A stretch of 64,000 nucleotides of DNA from Phoebastria nigripes (GCA_035582835.1 JAYKAV010003166.1:82880-146879), one strand, 5' to 3'. Shown: positions 36,361 through 49,422, numbered from the stretch's first letter. Notes: generated from the sequence alone by a model not told the origin. Numbers and translations: made by a program.

Positions 36361-36889
36361 CCTCGTACATTAAATTTGTGGCATGGAACAAACCCCCTGG
36401 TATAACAAAGTCCTTTTCCTACCAACTTTTGGACTTTTTAGAAAAGAAACAGTTTAACAAAATCATAAATCTTGAACACACATTTATTAATTGGTGCTCA
36501 AGAAAAATAACACAAATACTGTGTAGATTATCACGTTTTGCTAAATTTTCATTTTCGGTGTTCACACTTTAGGAGTCTTTTGAACTTTGATTACAATCTG
36601 AATATTCAACAGTTTGAGCATAATCCAAATTTTTAAATTTACACCTGAAATATTAACAGGTTTCTGCGGAGTTCCTGGAAGAATTTTCCCTCTGGTGTTC
36701 AGAATCTGGCCCCAAATGACCGACCGAATCCCAGCTGCTGGAATCTGACTTCTGATAGCAATTCACTGCAAAAACCTTCCTGACAGTTTTACACAATGCA
36801 ATATTTGCTTTTGCACACGATTAAGTGATTTAAAAAAAAAAAAATATATCTGTCCTGGAAAGTAATTTTTTTTGGCTTATCAGAGTGAT
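36361..36889. other. AT-rich sequence with a possible repeat remnant
   Basis: A 71-codon plus frame (36,357-36,572) has no recognisable product. GGAGTTCCTGGAAG followed by GTGTTCAGAATCTGGCCCC at about 36,667-36,712 may be one end of another palindromic repeat copy. A 13-base A run lies at 36,832-36,844. Confidence 0.45.
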
Positions 36890-37200
36890 TAATAATAGAA
36901 TGTAAGTTTTTAACACTGTGCTGTAATGTTGTATCAGGAAAAGGTAGCAGATGACCTTGAAAGGAGGTGAAAGGAAACTAGAAAATGTTAATTAAAATTA
37001 TTAGTGCTGTTTGAGGTGCTTATCTTGTTTACTGCTAAGGTGTTGCTCCCTTCTGCATAATTAGGGGTAATTTTACTTACTTTCAAGTCTGTAATTTTAA
37101 ATATCACAAAGTTTTATCTTCCAACAAGAAGTAATTCATTATTGGTTTGTATGTAACTGCTTGATGTTTTAATCAATATATGCAACTTCCACAAAGTCTG
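36890..37200. promoter_or_regulatory. Enhancer-like block rich in homeodomain cores (inferred)
   Basis: Several TAATTA-type cores cluster here (GTTAATTAAAATTATTAG near 36,989, ATAATTAGGGGTAAT near 37,060), together with TGACCTTGAAAGG, which resembles a nuclear receptor half-site. There is no repeat and no open frame. The texture is that of a conserved developmental enhancer, but this is inference. Confidence 0.3.
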
Positions 37201-39569
37201 TTAGAATTTGTCAGGAGGTTTTATACATCTTTTATAGTGCAGGATTAGGCATGGTATATGAAGATGAAATCCCATTTAGTAATGAAATTTAAACATAATT
37301 CTGTGTTTATGATGTGAAGATATATTTTTACTTGATCTGTCCTTTTACATTTCCCTTTATCCATGATTATTGGAGGACAATGATATCTGGAAAACAAACC
37401 ACAGTGAAGTTAAATCCATTTGAACACAAAGAGTTACTGTCAGCTAATCCTAATAGAGACAATACCGATTTTTTAACTAAACTGCTTAAGAAATGAATAT
37501 GTCTTGCATGCTTTCAATTTGTTTTAAATCCTAATATGCGGAGCTCTTTGCTGTTGTCTAATATTTGCATAAATATTTAATCTTGTACTTTAAATTAATG
37601 ATATTAAAGGTCTAAATGTTTGAAAAATGTTGTTGTCAGAACAATGTAATCTTTTCTCTCCAGACTTCTTCATATAATTGTGGTGCCCTTATCCTAATAT
37701 ACTTGTAACCTTCCTCTGCATTGTCCTGCGCTGAACGTACTCTTCCAGTACTTTCTTAATTTAGAGACTTCTACACTTTATTTTTTTAATGTTAAGAAGT
37801 GGGGCGGGGAAGTTCCTCCGCTCGTCGGCACATGCAGCAGAATGAAATATTCCCCAAAATACGCTGCNAAATCGAAGGGCACGAATTAAGGTCTGGAGAT
37901 CAGTGGGGCTGTGGGATTCAGGTGTGGGGCAGAGGCAGGGTAAGGATGGGTGCCGTGGCCCCGCTCACGGCTTGCTCCACTCACGTGGGTAAGGGGCATT
38001 TTTAATTTTGCCTGCTGTAACAGTTGTGATAAAAATATCACTGCTCTTTTATCTTCAGCAGAGCAATTAAAGACATGCAGGGTACTTGAAGCCCCGTAAT
38101 TTTTAACCACTGGCATAGTAGGTAGAAAGAAGCATAGCATTGCCATGAGGCTTTCATTAAACCATAAAAAAATTGGAAAATGTCTTCAGGAGTACATATT
38201 AAAATAGGCAAGTAGCTTCAATTCATTTTCTTAAATTTACTGAATATTGAGTAGGTTGAAAGTTGCTGGCTTAATCTAATAACAATTGAATACAGAAGTT
38301 GTATAAGGGAATATACCCTTTTTTGTTGTGCTTGCCCCGCAGAAGTCAACTATGCGTGCTAGGGGGTTATGCTGAAGTGGTACAATTAGGCTACTAATTA
38401 ATTAAACAAGTCAAAGCCAGCGTGTGCGCCGTGAAACACAGGAGGGTAGCCGGGCAGGTGTGTGGGACCATGTCACTGCCATGGGGCACAGCCAGGCTGG
38501 TGCCCTCCATCGCTGTCTGGAGCAAGGNGAGGAGCCAACATGATGGAGACATGATTGATCCTAGAGAAAGAGTTACAAAAAGGAGTTTCAACAAGGAAGA
38601 GGCAGATGCCGATGTCGGTGCAAAGCTTACATTTCTGTGGACGGAAAGGGCTTCATGGTATTTGGTGTCCACTTGTAGTTACCTATGTAAAATAAATAGA
38701 GCCTGTTGTAACGTAACTCATATGCATGGGTTAAATTGTCACTGGAAATACAGCAGCTCTTTAGCACCCCAGGGCAGTGCTGCAGAGCCTCTGCACGTAC
38801 TCAGGGGTCTCCCAGCAGCAGCACATGCCCTGACTTCTGCAGCAAAGGGGAAAACCCGCTGTCATTTCTGGGGTGCTTCTTTGGTCTGGAAGGATTAGGA
38901 GCACCATGCTGACTCCTGTAATTCCTCAATTACAGCTTCCTCAGCTCTGAGAGGCCGTCTGCCGCTGCTCCAACAGCAGGCATTGCCAGCCAGGCGCTGC
39001 TCCCCACCGCCTTTGCAGGAGGAGATGGAGCGATTCGGAGAGGAGAGCCAAGGCACTGGCTCTGCCGGGAAGGGTGCCGTGCCAGCAGCTGGGCTGTTCT
39101 TGGCTCCTCGCTTACTCTGGAAGAGCTGTTGTTTCACTGGTGTCTGCTCAGGAGCAGTAGCGACAGCATAGCAGAGAGGTTGGGGAAAAAAAAAGTGAAT
39201 TAATTCAGCTTGGAGAAACAATAGAAGAGGAAGGCAGTAAGGCAAAGAGGCACATGAAGAATCTCAAGAGCAGAAGACAGCAATATTTTCAGGGATTTAT
39301 GTGGCACTAAAAGGGATGTATTATGGCAAGTAGATGAAAGGACATATTATACTGCCATATTTGATGCATGGCCACATAATCACACTAAACTGAATTTTGA
39401 ATAAGAATGGAAGAAAATTCCTGTAGTCAATTGGAACTACAGGGAGAATTTAAATAGTAGACCTAATAATCTGAGAAGGAGCTGCTTTCCTTAGTGGCAT
39501 GGGGTGAACATCGGTACTGCTGAGGAGGACAGCCATGGAAAATTTAATGACACAAGTTGCCAGAATTCC
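37201..39569. other. Non-coding sequence with GC-rich patches
   Basis: An octamer ATTTGCAT lies at 37,563-37,570. GC-rich patches lie at about 37,800-37,990, 38,420-38,540 and 38,760-39,100. A 158-codon plus frame (38,422-38,898) spans two of them and includes an N at 38,528. It has no recognisable domain and no splice or start context that persuades me. The rest is AT-rich. Confidence 0.6.
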
Positions 39570-39589
39570 TTTTTTTTTTTTTTTTTTTT
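39570..39589. repeat. 20-base T run
   Basis: Uninterrupted T. It could be the poly(A) of a minus-strand retro-insertion. The sequence to its right (GGTGGATTGGATGACC) is faintly CR1-like but not enough to call. Confidence 0.85.
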
Positions 39590-42180
39590 ATGGTGGATTG
39601 GATGACCACCCAAACCCTAACTGTGCTTTATGGTGTGGCCATCCCAGCACTGGGCCACTGCTGACTCAGGAGAAGGTGCGACACATTTTCTGCAGGACCC
39701 TGCTCTTTCTTTGAAGACCTCCCAGCCAAATGGTGACTGTGTCCAAGCATTTTCTTTGATTCCATTTGAGTTTCCCAAAGAAGGACAAAACCTCCAAGCA
39801 CAATGCCAAACTTCACGAGCTTCACCTGCATTTTCCCCAAATCCATGCCAAACCATGAACTTCGCATGATTAACCATCTATCAGTACAGATTCCCTTGCA
39901 ATGCTCATTGAGGCAGAGCAGAGCTTGAAAGCAACTTAGTCCAAGTCTCACATTTGTAAGAAAGCTCAAAACCTGGGGAATCTGGGGGTTGTTTGTTCCA
40001 AACATTTCAAACAGTTCCAGTGACATCTAGTGGGGAGGAAACCCCTGCAAACGGCTCCAGTCTTACGGAAAAATCCCATTATCCTTTATTTTCTTTTAAC
40101 CTACTGGGCAATAGTTTCCTACTGAAAAAAACTCAGATGTGGTTTGTGTGCCATACACCATGATTGAAAAATAGTTTCATAGTCCACTGAGAATTTCTCC
40201 TTTCTGGAAACATTTCATATATTAAGGACCATTTGGAATTTTCTCTGGGACATTCCACTATATCTAAAATAAACTCATGGAAGAAGGTCACGAAGTCTTA
40301 GGAAAAAAAAAAAAAAACAACAACCACCAACTCTTGGAAATTTAAATTACTCAGAAAACAACAATAAATATCTCAGTCCAACAGTCACAACCCTATTAAA
40401 TAGAAATGTAACTAAATATAGTTAAAGTGATGTAAAATTAGCTTGGAAGAAAAACCAGGTCATCTTTCTCTCCCTCCCATCTCCCACTTTCCTCTGCACT
40501 GTCTCCCTGTACTCCTTCTGCACATTTTTCTTACTCAGCTTGCTTCTTAAATGAAGGGGAGGTTGCAAATATCGATCACGTGTGGCTTACTCACATAGCA
40601 AAATTTTCCATCTATTTTACTCAGGATGAGTAAAAGCCACTTCAGAAGCAGTCCTCTTCTCGAGTCCCTTATATACTTTTTTCCCCTTCTTTTTGAGGCA
40701 CTGTGCATTGCCAACCATGTTATTCTTATTTAAGAAGCAGCTCAAGCTTTAGGCTTATGAGATACTTCTCCATCTGGCGAATGTCACTTCTGAACAGGTT
40801 TCCTGAAAGAGGCAGGTTTATCCCCAAGGTGTAAGTTCATTTGAAGAAGTGTGATACTAGGCTAATGAGTAAATTATTAATATCAGAGAGGTGGCAATTC
40901 AAAGTTCAGCAAGTCAGACGTAAGGTCTCAGTGTTTTGAAAGCAGAAAGATCGTAGCAAAGCAAGGAATGTTTTTCCTAAAATGGAGAGATTGCACCACT
41001 GAAATTTGGAGTAGATTTACACATGTACATAGTCCTTTTATTTCCTGATTTGGAATCATTGGACTCAGGACTTATTGTACATTTTCAAAAACGATACCAG
41101 AGGAAAATGCAATATTACCGTTGGGTGGTGGTGTGGGTGCTGTTATATTGATCTGCCACTGAAGGAATCCCAGAAGGTCCAGAAGCATCAAAGCTTTAAA
41201 AAGTGCATACTGATTTTGAAGCTTGTCCAGCCAATGTAGTCTGTGTGGGTTTGCAAAATTTGTCTGAAAATTTCACAAGAACTTAGTTTCTCTTGAGTTT
41301 CCAGTCCTACCCTTGATCCTGGCTGGAGCCTGGACCTACACTCACAAATACATATTAAAAAAGAATTAGAAACATCATTTAGCCCGGTTGTTTTTAAAAG
41401 TTTCAGTTTTATTTTGCAATAAATTTTGGATGCAGGCTCTAAGAGTCATGTTCCTGTGACAAGGGCAGCTGTGTTTCAGCAAAGAAACTGCAATGAGTCA
41501 CCAGTTTTCTTTCTCTCTCATTTTTGTTTTCCTTAATCTGAAAAAGAAAATAGTAATCTAGACTGAAAAATATAAGCTTTGCTCTTTGTGGATGGGAAAA
41601 GCAGAAAAGTTCTGTTCCCAGGTCTTGCAACAGACTTGGTGTGTGAGCAAGACACTTCACTTCAGCTCGCTGCATCTCAGCCCGTCCAGCTAAAAATGTG
41701 CCTGAACTGGTCATGGCTGACTGATACCCTGCAAAGCACTCGGTGATGCATGGAAAACTGACTGCTCGGATGATGTGGAGCCTCCTCCTTATTTTCAGAT
41801 AACAAAGGCAGCTAAAATTCATTTGAACAGTTTTCCAAACTTTCTTTTTTCCACGTAGATTATTGTTTTAGTTACCATAGAGACTTTCAGCTCCCACCAG
41901 AAATGGAAAAGGATGCACTCTGGAGATGCTCTCCCAACTAAATTGTCTATGGACAACTTTAAAAAATTCTGGGTGAACTAATCCCTGCTTCATCGCAGTG
42001 CATTAATTCAAAACTAATTCATGCTTGTAAATCACTTTCAGTTACGTAGAGACAAGCAAAAATATTTATGATGTTCCATTTTTAGTTCCTTGAAAATTCT
42101 TGGAAAATATATTTTGTCATTCTTCATTCTAAAATCACTGAATTGTTTTTATTTTATTTGTGTTGCTTTTGTGAAGCACC
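39590..42180. other. AT-rich non-coding sequence
   Basis: Minus frames at 39,617-39,877 and 39,628-40,026 (86 and 132 codons) and at 41,439-41,822 (127 codons) show no recognisable domains. A 15-base A run lies at 40,303-40,317. A possible palindromic-repeat remnant lies at about 40,989-41,030 (GATTTACACATGTAC preceded by CACTGAAATTTGGAGTA). No gene is supported. Confidence 0.55.
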
Positions 42181-44400
42181 AAAAAAAAAAAAAAATTCTC
42201 TTCATAGCATTAATTTGGTTTGGTCTAAAAATCAGTTTTGCCAAGGAAAATGCATTCCTTTTAGCAAAGACATTTCTTGGTCTCTATCGTGCACGCGAAG
42301 GCGTTAAGGTCAAAGGGTAAATTTCTCTTAGTTGCAGCCTATTTCCATGGGTTGAATCCTACATGATTAGCAGCGTTTGGCCACTACTGGGAGAGATTGG
42401 AGAGAAAGGAAGGTCAGGTGGGTGTCTTGGGAGAAAATCAGAGAGAATTACTATAAAATATGTGCAGTTAAGTGAGAAAATCAGCATCTGCTAGCTGTTT
42501 GTTTTCTTTCGGGGTTTTTTTGGAATTGGAGGAAATGTTATGAACACATTGTTTTTGGTTTGGTTATAATTCTGAAGGGAGAAAGCGATGAGGATGAAGG
42601 TGGGAGCTCGGGGAATGTGAATAGGAGGCGAGCACTGACAACAGAAGCCGTAACAGCAATACTCTTTTCCGTGATGACTTCAATCCCTTGGAAGATAAAT
42701 TAGGTAAAGAAAGAAACAAGCCACCTCTCCAGGTTTCTATCAGCCTCAGTTAGGAAGCTCTTCCATGAAAATCTCCTCCAGTTTCCCAATGCAAGAAGGA
42801 GCGTGGGGAACTGCTGCAGCCACCCGTGACGGCAGCGGAGGCTTCCCCCATCCATGCTTCTCAGGGCAGCAGCGCCCAGGGTCAGGGTTCATTAGTTTTG
42901 TCTCATTTGGGAGATATGGGGGTGGAGGGAGACTTTGAGAGATCTTGCCATATCTGAAACAAGCCAAACCAACCCAGCTTCAGCCAAGGAGGTGCAATCA
43001 AGCCCAGGATCCTCTCTGGGCACGTATAAGTCCCCAAGAATGGATTGACCAAAGGGCTGCACCGTGATGCCCTAAACACACACACTCTGCAGATGGTTGG
43101 TGGTTTATACTGTTGGATCTTATTCTGCAAGAGGTCTTGGTGCTACCACCTTTTTCCCCCAAATCTGTACCTTTCTTACCCTTCTTGTGAACCGAGGAGG
43201 CTGTGCACTATGGAGGGGATTTGAGGCATTGATGGTGGGGCAACAGAAGTCGTCCTTCTCTCCAAATCTGACTTAGTGCTCACAAAGCATTAAATAAAAC
43301 GTTTTGGGTACTTTGCAAGTATGGTTTTGCAAGGGCGCTATTCATCCCCTGCCTCCTCCTGTGGGAATGCCCTTCACTGATGAACAAATCTCCAAATTCT
43401 CCCTCCTCTGGATGTTTCTGCTCCCTGTTTGTCTATCACAGCAGTGAATCCTACCTGCCTGGGTTCTCCTGAGCTCCTGACTTACCACACCTATCTCACT
43501 TCTTGAAAAGTCTCTCCCACAGTCCGTTTCAGAGTGATTCATTATAACCAATATGGATTTGGGAATCTCTATCAAAAGTGCAGAAACTTTGAGAAAGTGG
43601 AGAGCGTACTCAGAAATTATAACACGTGCGGCTGTCTCACACCAATGGCACAGGGAGCCCGGAGAAGTTTACACCTGCTTTGGAGATACTCCATTTCTGA
43701 TCTGTTGATGTTTAATAGCTGTGAATATTAAGTTAATGTTAGGAAAGTTATGGGTTTTGACATTGCCTTTGGCATTTATCATATCTATTGTCCTTCTGGG
43801 GATGCTGTGAAGTTCCTATGTGAGGCCGATGAGGCAGACCACCATCCAGCCTGGCTGGCTCTAGGATGCAATAAATAAAGCGTGGGGGAAGATGCCGCAG
43901 TGCCGTACAGTCCTTCCCTCAACTTTGCGGCTGCATCCAGCCCTGCTTTTGCTGTTCTTCAAGTGAAAAACTCCAGTTTCTCTTCTTGCGGTAATTTCTG
44001 TCCCTGAGTGCCAGCAGAGAGAAAAAAGTTCCCGGTTTGTTGCTGCTGCTACCATGTCCTTTGTNAAGGTACCCTTCTACACCTCCTCACCTCCCTCCTC
44101 CAGGCTGGAGAAGCAGTTGCATGGATGGGCATGTTTCCAGGGCTGCTCCTCTCCCCTGCTCCTGCCGGGGACTGAACAAATCCTCTGGTGGGCTCGGACC
44201 GGTGTCAACCTCCAGGTTGTGCTGCCACGGGAGGCTGTACCTCGGCTTTGCACACTTAACGGCCCCGAGCGCAGGCACGCTGTGTTCAGGCAAAAATGAT
44301 GTCACAGAGGTAAAACAAAGAGTATTGTGTTTGGCCTATCTTGCAAAAAATTATGCATTGAGAAAGAATAGCGCGGAAGTAGAGTAAGTACAAAATACAC
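42181..44400. other. Non-coding sequence with GC-rich patches
   Basis: It begins with a 15-base A run (42,181-42,195). GC-rich stretches lie at about 42,770-42,880 and 43,800-44,280. Overlapping frames at 44,037-44,387 (plus, contains an N), 44,054-44,299 (plus) and 44,087-44,305 (minus) in the second stretch have no recognisable product. Confidence 0.6.
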
Positions 44401-44419
44401 AGTGAAGTGTCTCGTCGCT

Positions 44420-44720
44420 TCCCTGAGACAAAGGCAGACAAAATTAATCAGCAATGATTTGTTGTGCCAGAAAATGCACGCTTCTGACTATCTGTGGCAG
44501 ATTATTGCCAAGGAAATAGTTCCTCAATATCCCAGGCACATTCCTGACCTGTATATTATGAAGTTATTTCTGCTTGATGATTTGTAACCTGTAAAATGCC
44601 CGTGATCTTAATAAATGAGAGCTTGTTGCCTCCTGAAATCCACTGTATTTCATCTTTTGCTTTCCTCCTTTGGCAGTGTTGTTATTTAGACTGAGTTAAC
44701 ATTAGTATTCTCTCTGAGCA
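44420..44720. promoter_or_regulatory. Enhancer-like AT-rich block (inferred)
   Basis: Unique sequence with TTGCCAAGG (NFI half-site-like), GAGTTAACATTAG (HNF1/homeodomain-like) and TAATAAATGAG words and no repeats. Conservation was not measured. Confidence 0.2.
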
Positions 44721-46423
44721 TATACACTTCCATGAATTCGATATCATCGCTGTGAGCTAGCACCCTTAGGACGCTATGACACCATCCATATGACATATGA
44801 TCATGGGTGGAAGCATAGCTGGAGGCTTTATGGAAAGCACTGAGGATTTCCCAACCTGTACATTTTTTTCCTTTCCCCACAAGGAAATGTCGTGGACTTT
44901 TTTAATTGCTTAATCGAGACTATGACCCATAGCTAGTGCTTGAAACTTAATAGCAAACCCACAGAAAGCAAACTATACAGGCTGTCTTATCAAAAGTCTT
45001 CCTAAGGTTCCACTCAAATTGCCTAAGGTACAGCTTCTGAAAATAAAGGGCCTTATCTTCTGTCAATGTACAGAAAGTTTTCTCACTGTTTACAGGAGTT
45101 TCTGGTGGCAGGAGAATAGGGGTGCTGCTCCCAGAGGTGGCCATCCGTCCTGGGTGCATCTCGGTGGAGCCCCTGGAGCCCCCCAAAGCCACCCCCGGTC
45201 AGCCATATGGGAAAATCAATATTCACGGAAAACCCAGAGTATAAATCCCTTCCATGCCTCCCAGTGCCTTGGTTGCAAACAGTACAAAAGGCTGCAACTT
45301 GCCCTTACTCGTACAAATTAAATGACACCAAAAGTAATTTAGAAACCAAACCTCCCACCCCGTGCTCACAGGAGCGAGGCATAAGCCTGTGCGAACACTT
45401 CGACCCTTCACGTGATCCAAATTACTGCATCNATTTTCAGTTCACTACATTTTTAATAAAAATGAGAATGCAATGGCGTTACTAGGAATAACGTTCAGAT
45501 ATAATGCCTGAGCATGGGAGTTATTGTGTTAACGTGCGGTGGTGTGCGTGGGAGAGGTGCGCAGAGGGCAGGTTTACCCCAAAATCTGTAAAACAACTCC
45601 AGCCCCTACAAGCTCTGAAAAAGCCAGACATCTTCTGAAACCGTTTTACGAGTGCATATGGAGAAACTGCAGAAAATATAACTGTTTGTGAATAAAATGG
45701 AAATTAGTGCTGTTGTGTTCACCTGTAAGTTTTTCTTTAAAGCCAGTGATTGCATTTGAAACCTGCAATTCTCGACAAAAAGAGAAAAGTTCAGTGCTGA
45801 TTGCTGGATATTTGGACCTCCCAGTGCAAACATTAACTGGCTGAGAGGCACTCTGGAATGTAATGAAGGAAACAATACTGGGAAAGGAGCCAAACGCAGA
45901 AACACTGGCGCCTGCAACCTAGGGATTTGCCTCCTAGTAATAGGAGCTGAACAAGGCCCAGCACTTCTGTTAGGCTGGAAATGACATACTGTGATCCTTG
46001 ACTTAGCCAAAGGGATTTCAAATGGAGGAAAGAGCTGGCAAGACAAAATCTCCTGCACTTTTCACAGTGTTTTCTAAAACAAGCAAAGGAAATCAGGAGA
46101 AAAGACTGTAGTCTATTACATTTGATCCAGTTAAGTCAAGAGTGGAAGCTTTTTAACTGCTGTTATTATTTTTTATACTTTCTCATCATGTCACACCACC
46201 CAGAAAGCACAGACATAAAGCAGAAACTTGAAACTGNTTTCATTCAAGAAGAAGGGCACCCCAACATTGCGTTATTGACAGGAGGGCTGAAAAAACTGAC
46301 AGCTGCAGAAATTGTACAGTTGAAGTTCAATTCCCAGGAGCAGGAACAATATACTGATGGTATTAATTCCGTTTGGAATTGTTAAAATAAGAAAAGGTTA
46401 TGGGCTGAGGAAGGGACCGGGTA
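44721..46423. other. Non-coding sequence
   Basis: A small GC-rich patch lies at about 45,100-45,200. A 150-codon minus frame (45,606-46,058) and an 87-codon plus frame (46,122-46,385, with an N at 46,237) have no recognisable domain. The second has a mixed, protein-like composition but no splice or promoter context. Confidence 0.55.
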
Positions 46424-46439
46424 TTTTTTTTTTTTTTTT
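46424..46439. repeat. 16-base T run
   Basis: Uninterrupted T with no recognisable element beside it. Confidence 0.8.
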
Positions 46440-46710
46440 GCTTGTAACAAAGGCGAACCTTCCTTCTTCCCTGGTGTCCTTGGACTGTCATCTCCAACCT
46501 TTTGAAACTGTATCTGATTATCCATGTGGCAATTAATCATAATTAAGCAGGCTTGAGATTTGGAAAGGTACAAAGAAGGTGGCTATAGATCTGGCTTTTG
46601 TCCTGAGTAACCTCTTTTTTTTCTTTTTTGGCTGCTGAATCTTGTGTTTGGAGCCATGAGAGGGAGGACTGAAAAAACGAGAAGAAAAAAAAAGAGGCAG
46701 AAAAAACAGC

Positions 46711-46749
46711 ATGCGTGTGCGTGCATGTGTGTGTGTGCGGCTGTGTGTT
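46711..46749. repeat. (TG)n-rich alternating tract
   Basis: Alternating purine-pyrimidine sequence of TG, CG and TA steps (ATGCGTGTGCGTGCATGTG and so on). It follows an A/G-rich stretch. It is a microsatellite with potential to adopt Z-DNA. Confidence 0.8.
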
Positions 46750-47219
46750 TTAACATCAGAGCCATAAGCATCCCGGTTGTTCTTTCTTTCTCTTTTTGGA
46801 CATCGCAGTCCCTAGAAACTAAGTTCCAGCAAACTTGGAAGCACTCCGTTTCCAAGAGGAAGCTAGGTAACAAATTACCTTTCTAATGCCAAGTGATTTG
46901 GATCCATTCTTACAAACCAGATTTTTTCAATTTATTACAGGAAAACATTCAATCATTATACGCTGGCACTCTGTCTGGGGCACATGGAATACCATTCTAC
47001 CCACTCCGCCCACATCCAGTTTTTAAAGGCTTAGTAAGCCCAGAATGTCTTCTTATTAAATGTTTTATATATTTATAATTAAAATACTGGGCTGGCATTA
47101 GAATCATTTTAACAGATGTAACCTGACACAGGCTTTCTCTGCCCAGGGTCAGGCTGGGAAACAATGGCTTCTTTAACTCCTGCGTTCTGCTCAGGTTTCT
47201 GTTTGCACATGGGTCCAAT
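46750..47219. other. AT-rich sequence, nothing recognised
   Basis: Short frames only (46,893-47,078 plus, 46,997-47,218 minus). No repeat, RNA gene or clear regulatory cluster is visible. Confidence 0.6.
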
Positions 47220-47470
47220 TTGTCCCATTTATGATTAGGTTTAAGTAAGTTGATGTGCTATTTATTTAGGAGAATTGCCATTTCAGACTATTACCATATT
47301 CCCCTACAATATACATTACAGTGTGGTCTATGCCTGCACTGTCCATTATTAGGTTATTATAGTCCCGAATATGGTCCCAATTCACCAAAACAACAACAAC
47401 TAACTTGATTCAGGCATTAAGTGATTTACTGCAGCTCTTTACGTTGGAATTAATGTACATACTGCTCGCA
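47220..47470. promoter_or_regulatory. Enhancer-like AT-rich block (inferred)
   Basis: About 250 bases of unique sequence with a CCATATTCC SRF-like word and repeated ATTAGGTTATTATAG-type AT cores, followed by GGAATTAATG. There are no repeats except a short CAACAACAA. It looks like a conserved non-coding element, but conservation was not tested. Confidence 0.25.
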
Positions 47471-49361
47471 AAAGCCAACACCCCCCTCCTTGCCCTCAAC
47501 CCTGAAGGCTTACAAGGGCCATGTGCTGGCATGTGAAAGAGACTTAAACGTCTATGTAATTGATTTAAACATCAAGTATGAACACTGGACAGGGAAAACC
47601 CAAGGGGCAGCGTCTGCCATCTGGCAAAATACCAGACCAAGGTGCTGCTTGAGGGTGGCAGAACTGGGCTTATCTGAGAGAGATGCTGGGAAGACCTCTC
47701 TAGCCAGCCACTCCTTTCCCATCCCACAGAGCCGAGAGCCCAAGTTTATCTCTGTTACTAATAAAACACGCTCGCTTCATCTTTGACACAGCACCGAGGC
47801 AAGAGTGGGTGTAATTTATAATGACTGGCCTAAAACATATGGCCGTTTCTTGCACTCCCCCTTCCCCGGCACAAAACCCTACCCCTGCCTTAGGGGAAGA
47901 GGTTTATTTAAACCAAAGCCCTTTTCAGCAGCTCTTCAGCTCCCCCCAGCTGTGACAGTCCAGCCCGGTCCCCTGCCAAACTGCACGTCGCCTTTCCCCA
48001 CGCGGTAGGCATCACCCTGCTGCGTGCCGCAAGCCACCGCCGCCAGCGCCAGCTCAGGTGGATGGTCTTCCANGAGAAAGTCTGAAATTCATTGACTCTC
48101 CACCTCAGCAAGTGGCTATTTTTCTGTTCATGGGTAAAACACGCGATCAACAGCTGGAATTCACATAATAATAAATTAATAACCGCCATGCTGGTGCGTT
48201 CCAAAAGCTACAATAAAATAGCGGCCGAGCAGAAAACAGCTCTATCGCGTACATCATCTCTCCCTGGCACACGTTCCTCTTCTTTCACTCGCAATGAAGT
48301 CATTGGTCACTCTTTCTTCATCTGGGAAACAGCTAGGAGGTTCCCAATCTCCTCTTGAAAGACTTTATTTCAGAGCTCTGTTAGGCACAAACCCTGCGCC
48401 AATGAAGGAGAGACGGTGCTTTCACACCAACACTGCCTTGAGTTTACTGTTCATTTCTTGATGGGCATCTATTCAAATGGTGTGCGTTGGCCCAATATGG
48501 TGAAAATTTCTGGCTTTTGGAACTAACAGGGTGACCACAACTGCTGCTGTTGGTGTCATGACCCTGGGGAGCAGGTCAGCAAAGATGTCCAAGGACCCTG
48601 AGCCAGGCAGAGGAGCCTGCACTGGTTCTCGGTGGTGGGGCAGCACGCAGGGGATGGTGCAGTGCCCCATCCCAAAACCAAGGTGCGTTGAGAGGGAAGA
48701 AGCTGACATGGGAANCAATACTTAAAAAAGCACAAAAAGAGAGGCAAAATAAGGATGGCTTTCCATCCCTGGTGCATACTCAGCTCAGTAGGCATCAGTA
48801 AGGCCAGGAGGCATGCTGAATTATTGCAACAGGAGAGGAAAAAGTGGAAATACCGTTTGTTCTGAACTTGGAGGAGCTAACAGCGTTTCTCACGGTGACT
48901 ACTGAACAAATTCACTTCCAGGCCAAGGCTAAGGCTGTGAACGGAGATGAAATCTGAGCTCGCTGCTTGTACAGCTCAGAGGAGAGGTAGCAAGGAGTCA
49001 GAAGATGTGCTACCACGGCAGGCAAGGAAAGCCTTAAGATTTCGGACTCGATCCCTACCCTCTCCGCAGGCATCCAACACATACTCGTGACTTCTGTCCG
49101 GCTGCAGCATCTATTAGAGGACTACTATTTTTGAGCTTGCAAGTCACCCAGTTAGTAAATCACAGATATACCTGGTTCAATTTACACTTATGTGTCGCGT
49201 GATCTGTCCTGAGAGTAACCTCTTAATAAATTAAACTAAGCCCCAAAAGAGGTTAGAAAATGAAGTTAAATGCTTCACCATCTGGGACTCAACCATGGCT
49301 AGATTCAATATTTGGAGCGATGGGAAGGTAAAAAGCAATTGTAGTCGAGTATTTACCACTC
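47471..49361. other. Non-coding sequence with GC-rich patches
   Basis: GC-rich patches at about 47,600-48,060 and 48,540-48,720 carry overlapping frames on both strands (for example plus 47,490-47,786 and minus 47,908-48,204). None has a recognisable domain. Single N bases are at 48,073 and 48,716. Confidence 0.6.
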
Positions 49362-49422
49362 TTTTTTTTTTCCACAGAGATAACAAGATGATAGAATAAC
49401 TTCACTTTTTTTTTTTTTTTTT
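49362..49422. repeat. Two T runs 35 bases apart
   Basis: Ten T at 49,362-49,371 and seventeen T at 49,406-49,422. They are simple sequence. Confidence 0.8.

Noticed and set aside
38422..38898. 158-codon plus-strand frame
   Set aside because: It spans two GC patches and an N. No domain, no splice context and no supporting regulatory signal.
39590..39650. GGATTGGATGACC next to a T run, resembling a CR1 tail
   Set aside because: The following sequence departs from the CR1 tail and there are no ATTCTATG units.
46122..46385. 87-codon plus frame with mixed, protein-like composition
   Set aside because: No recognisable family, an N inside, and no splice or promoter context. I cannot separate it from chance.
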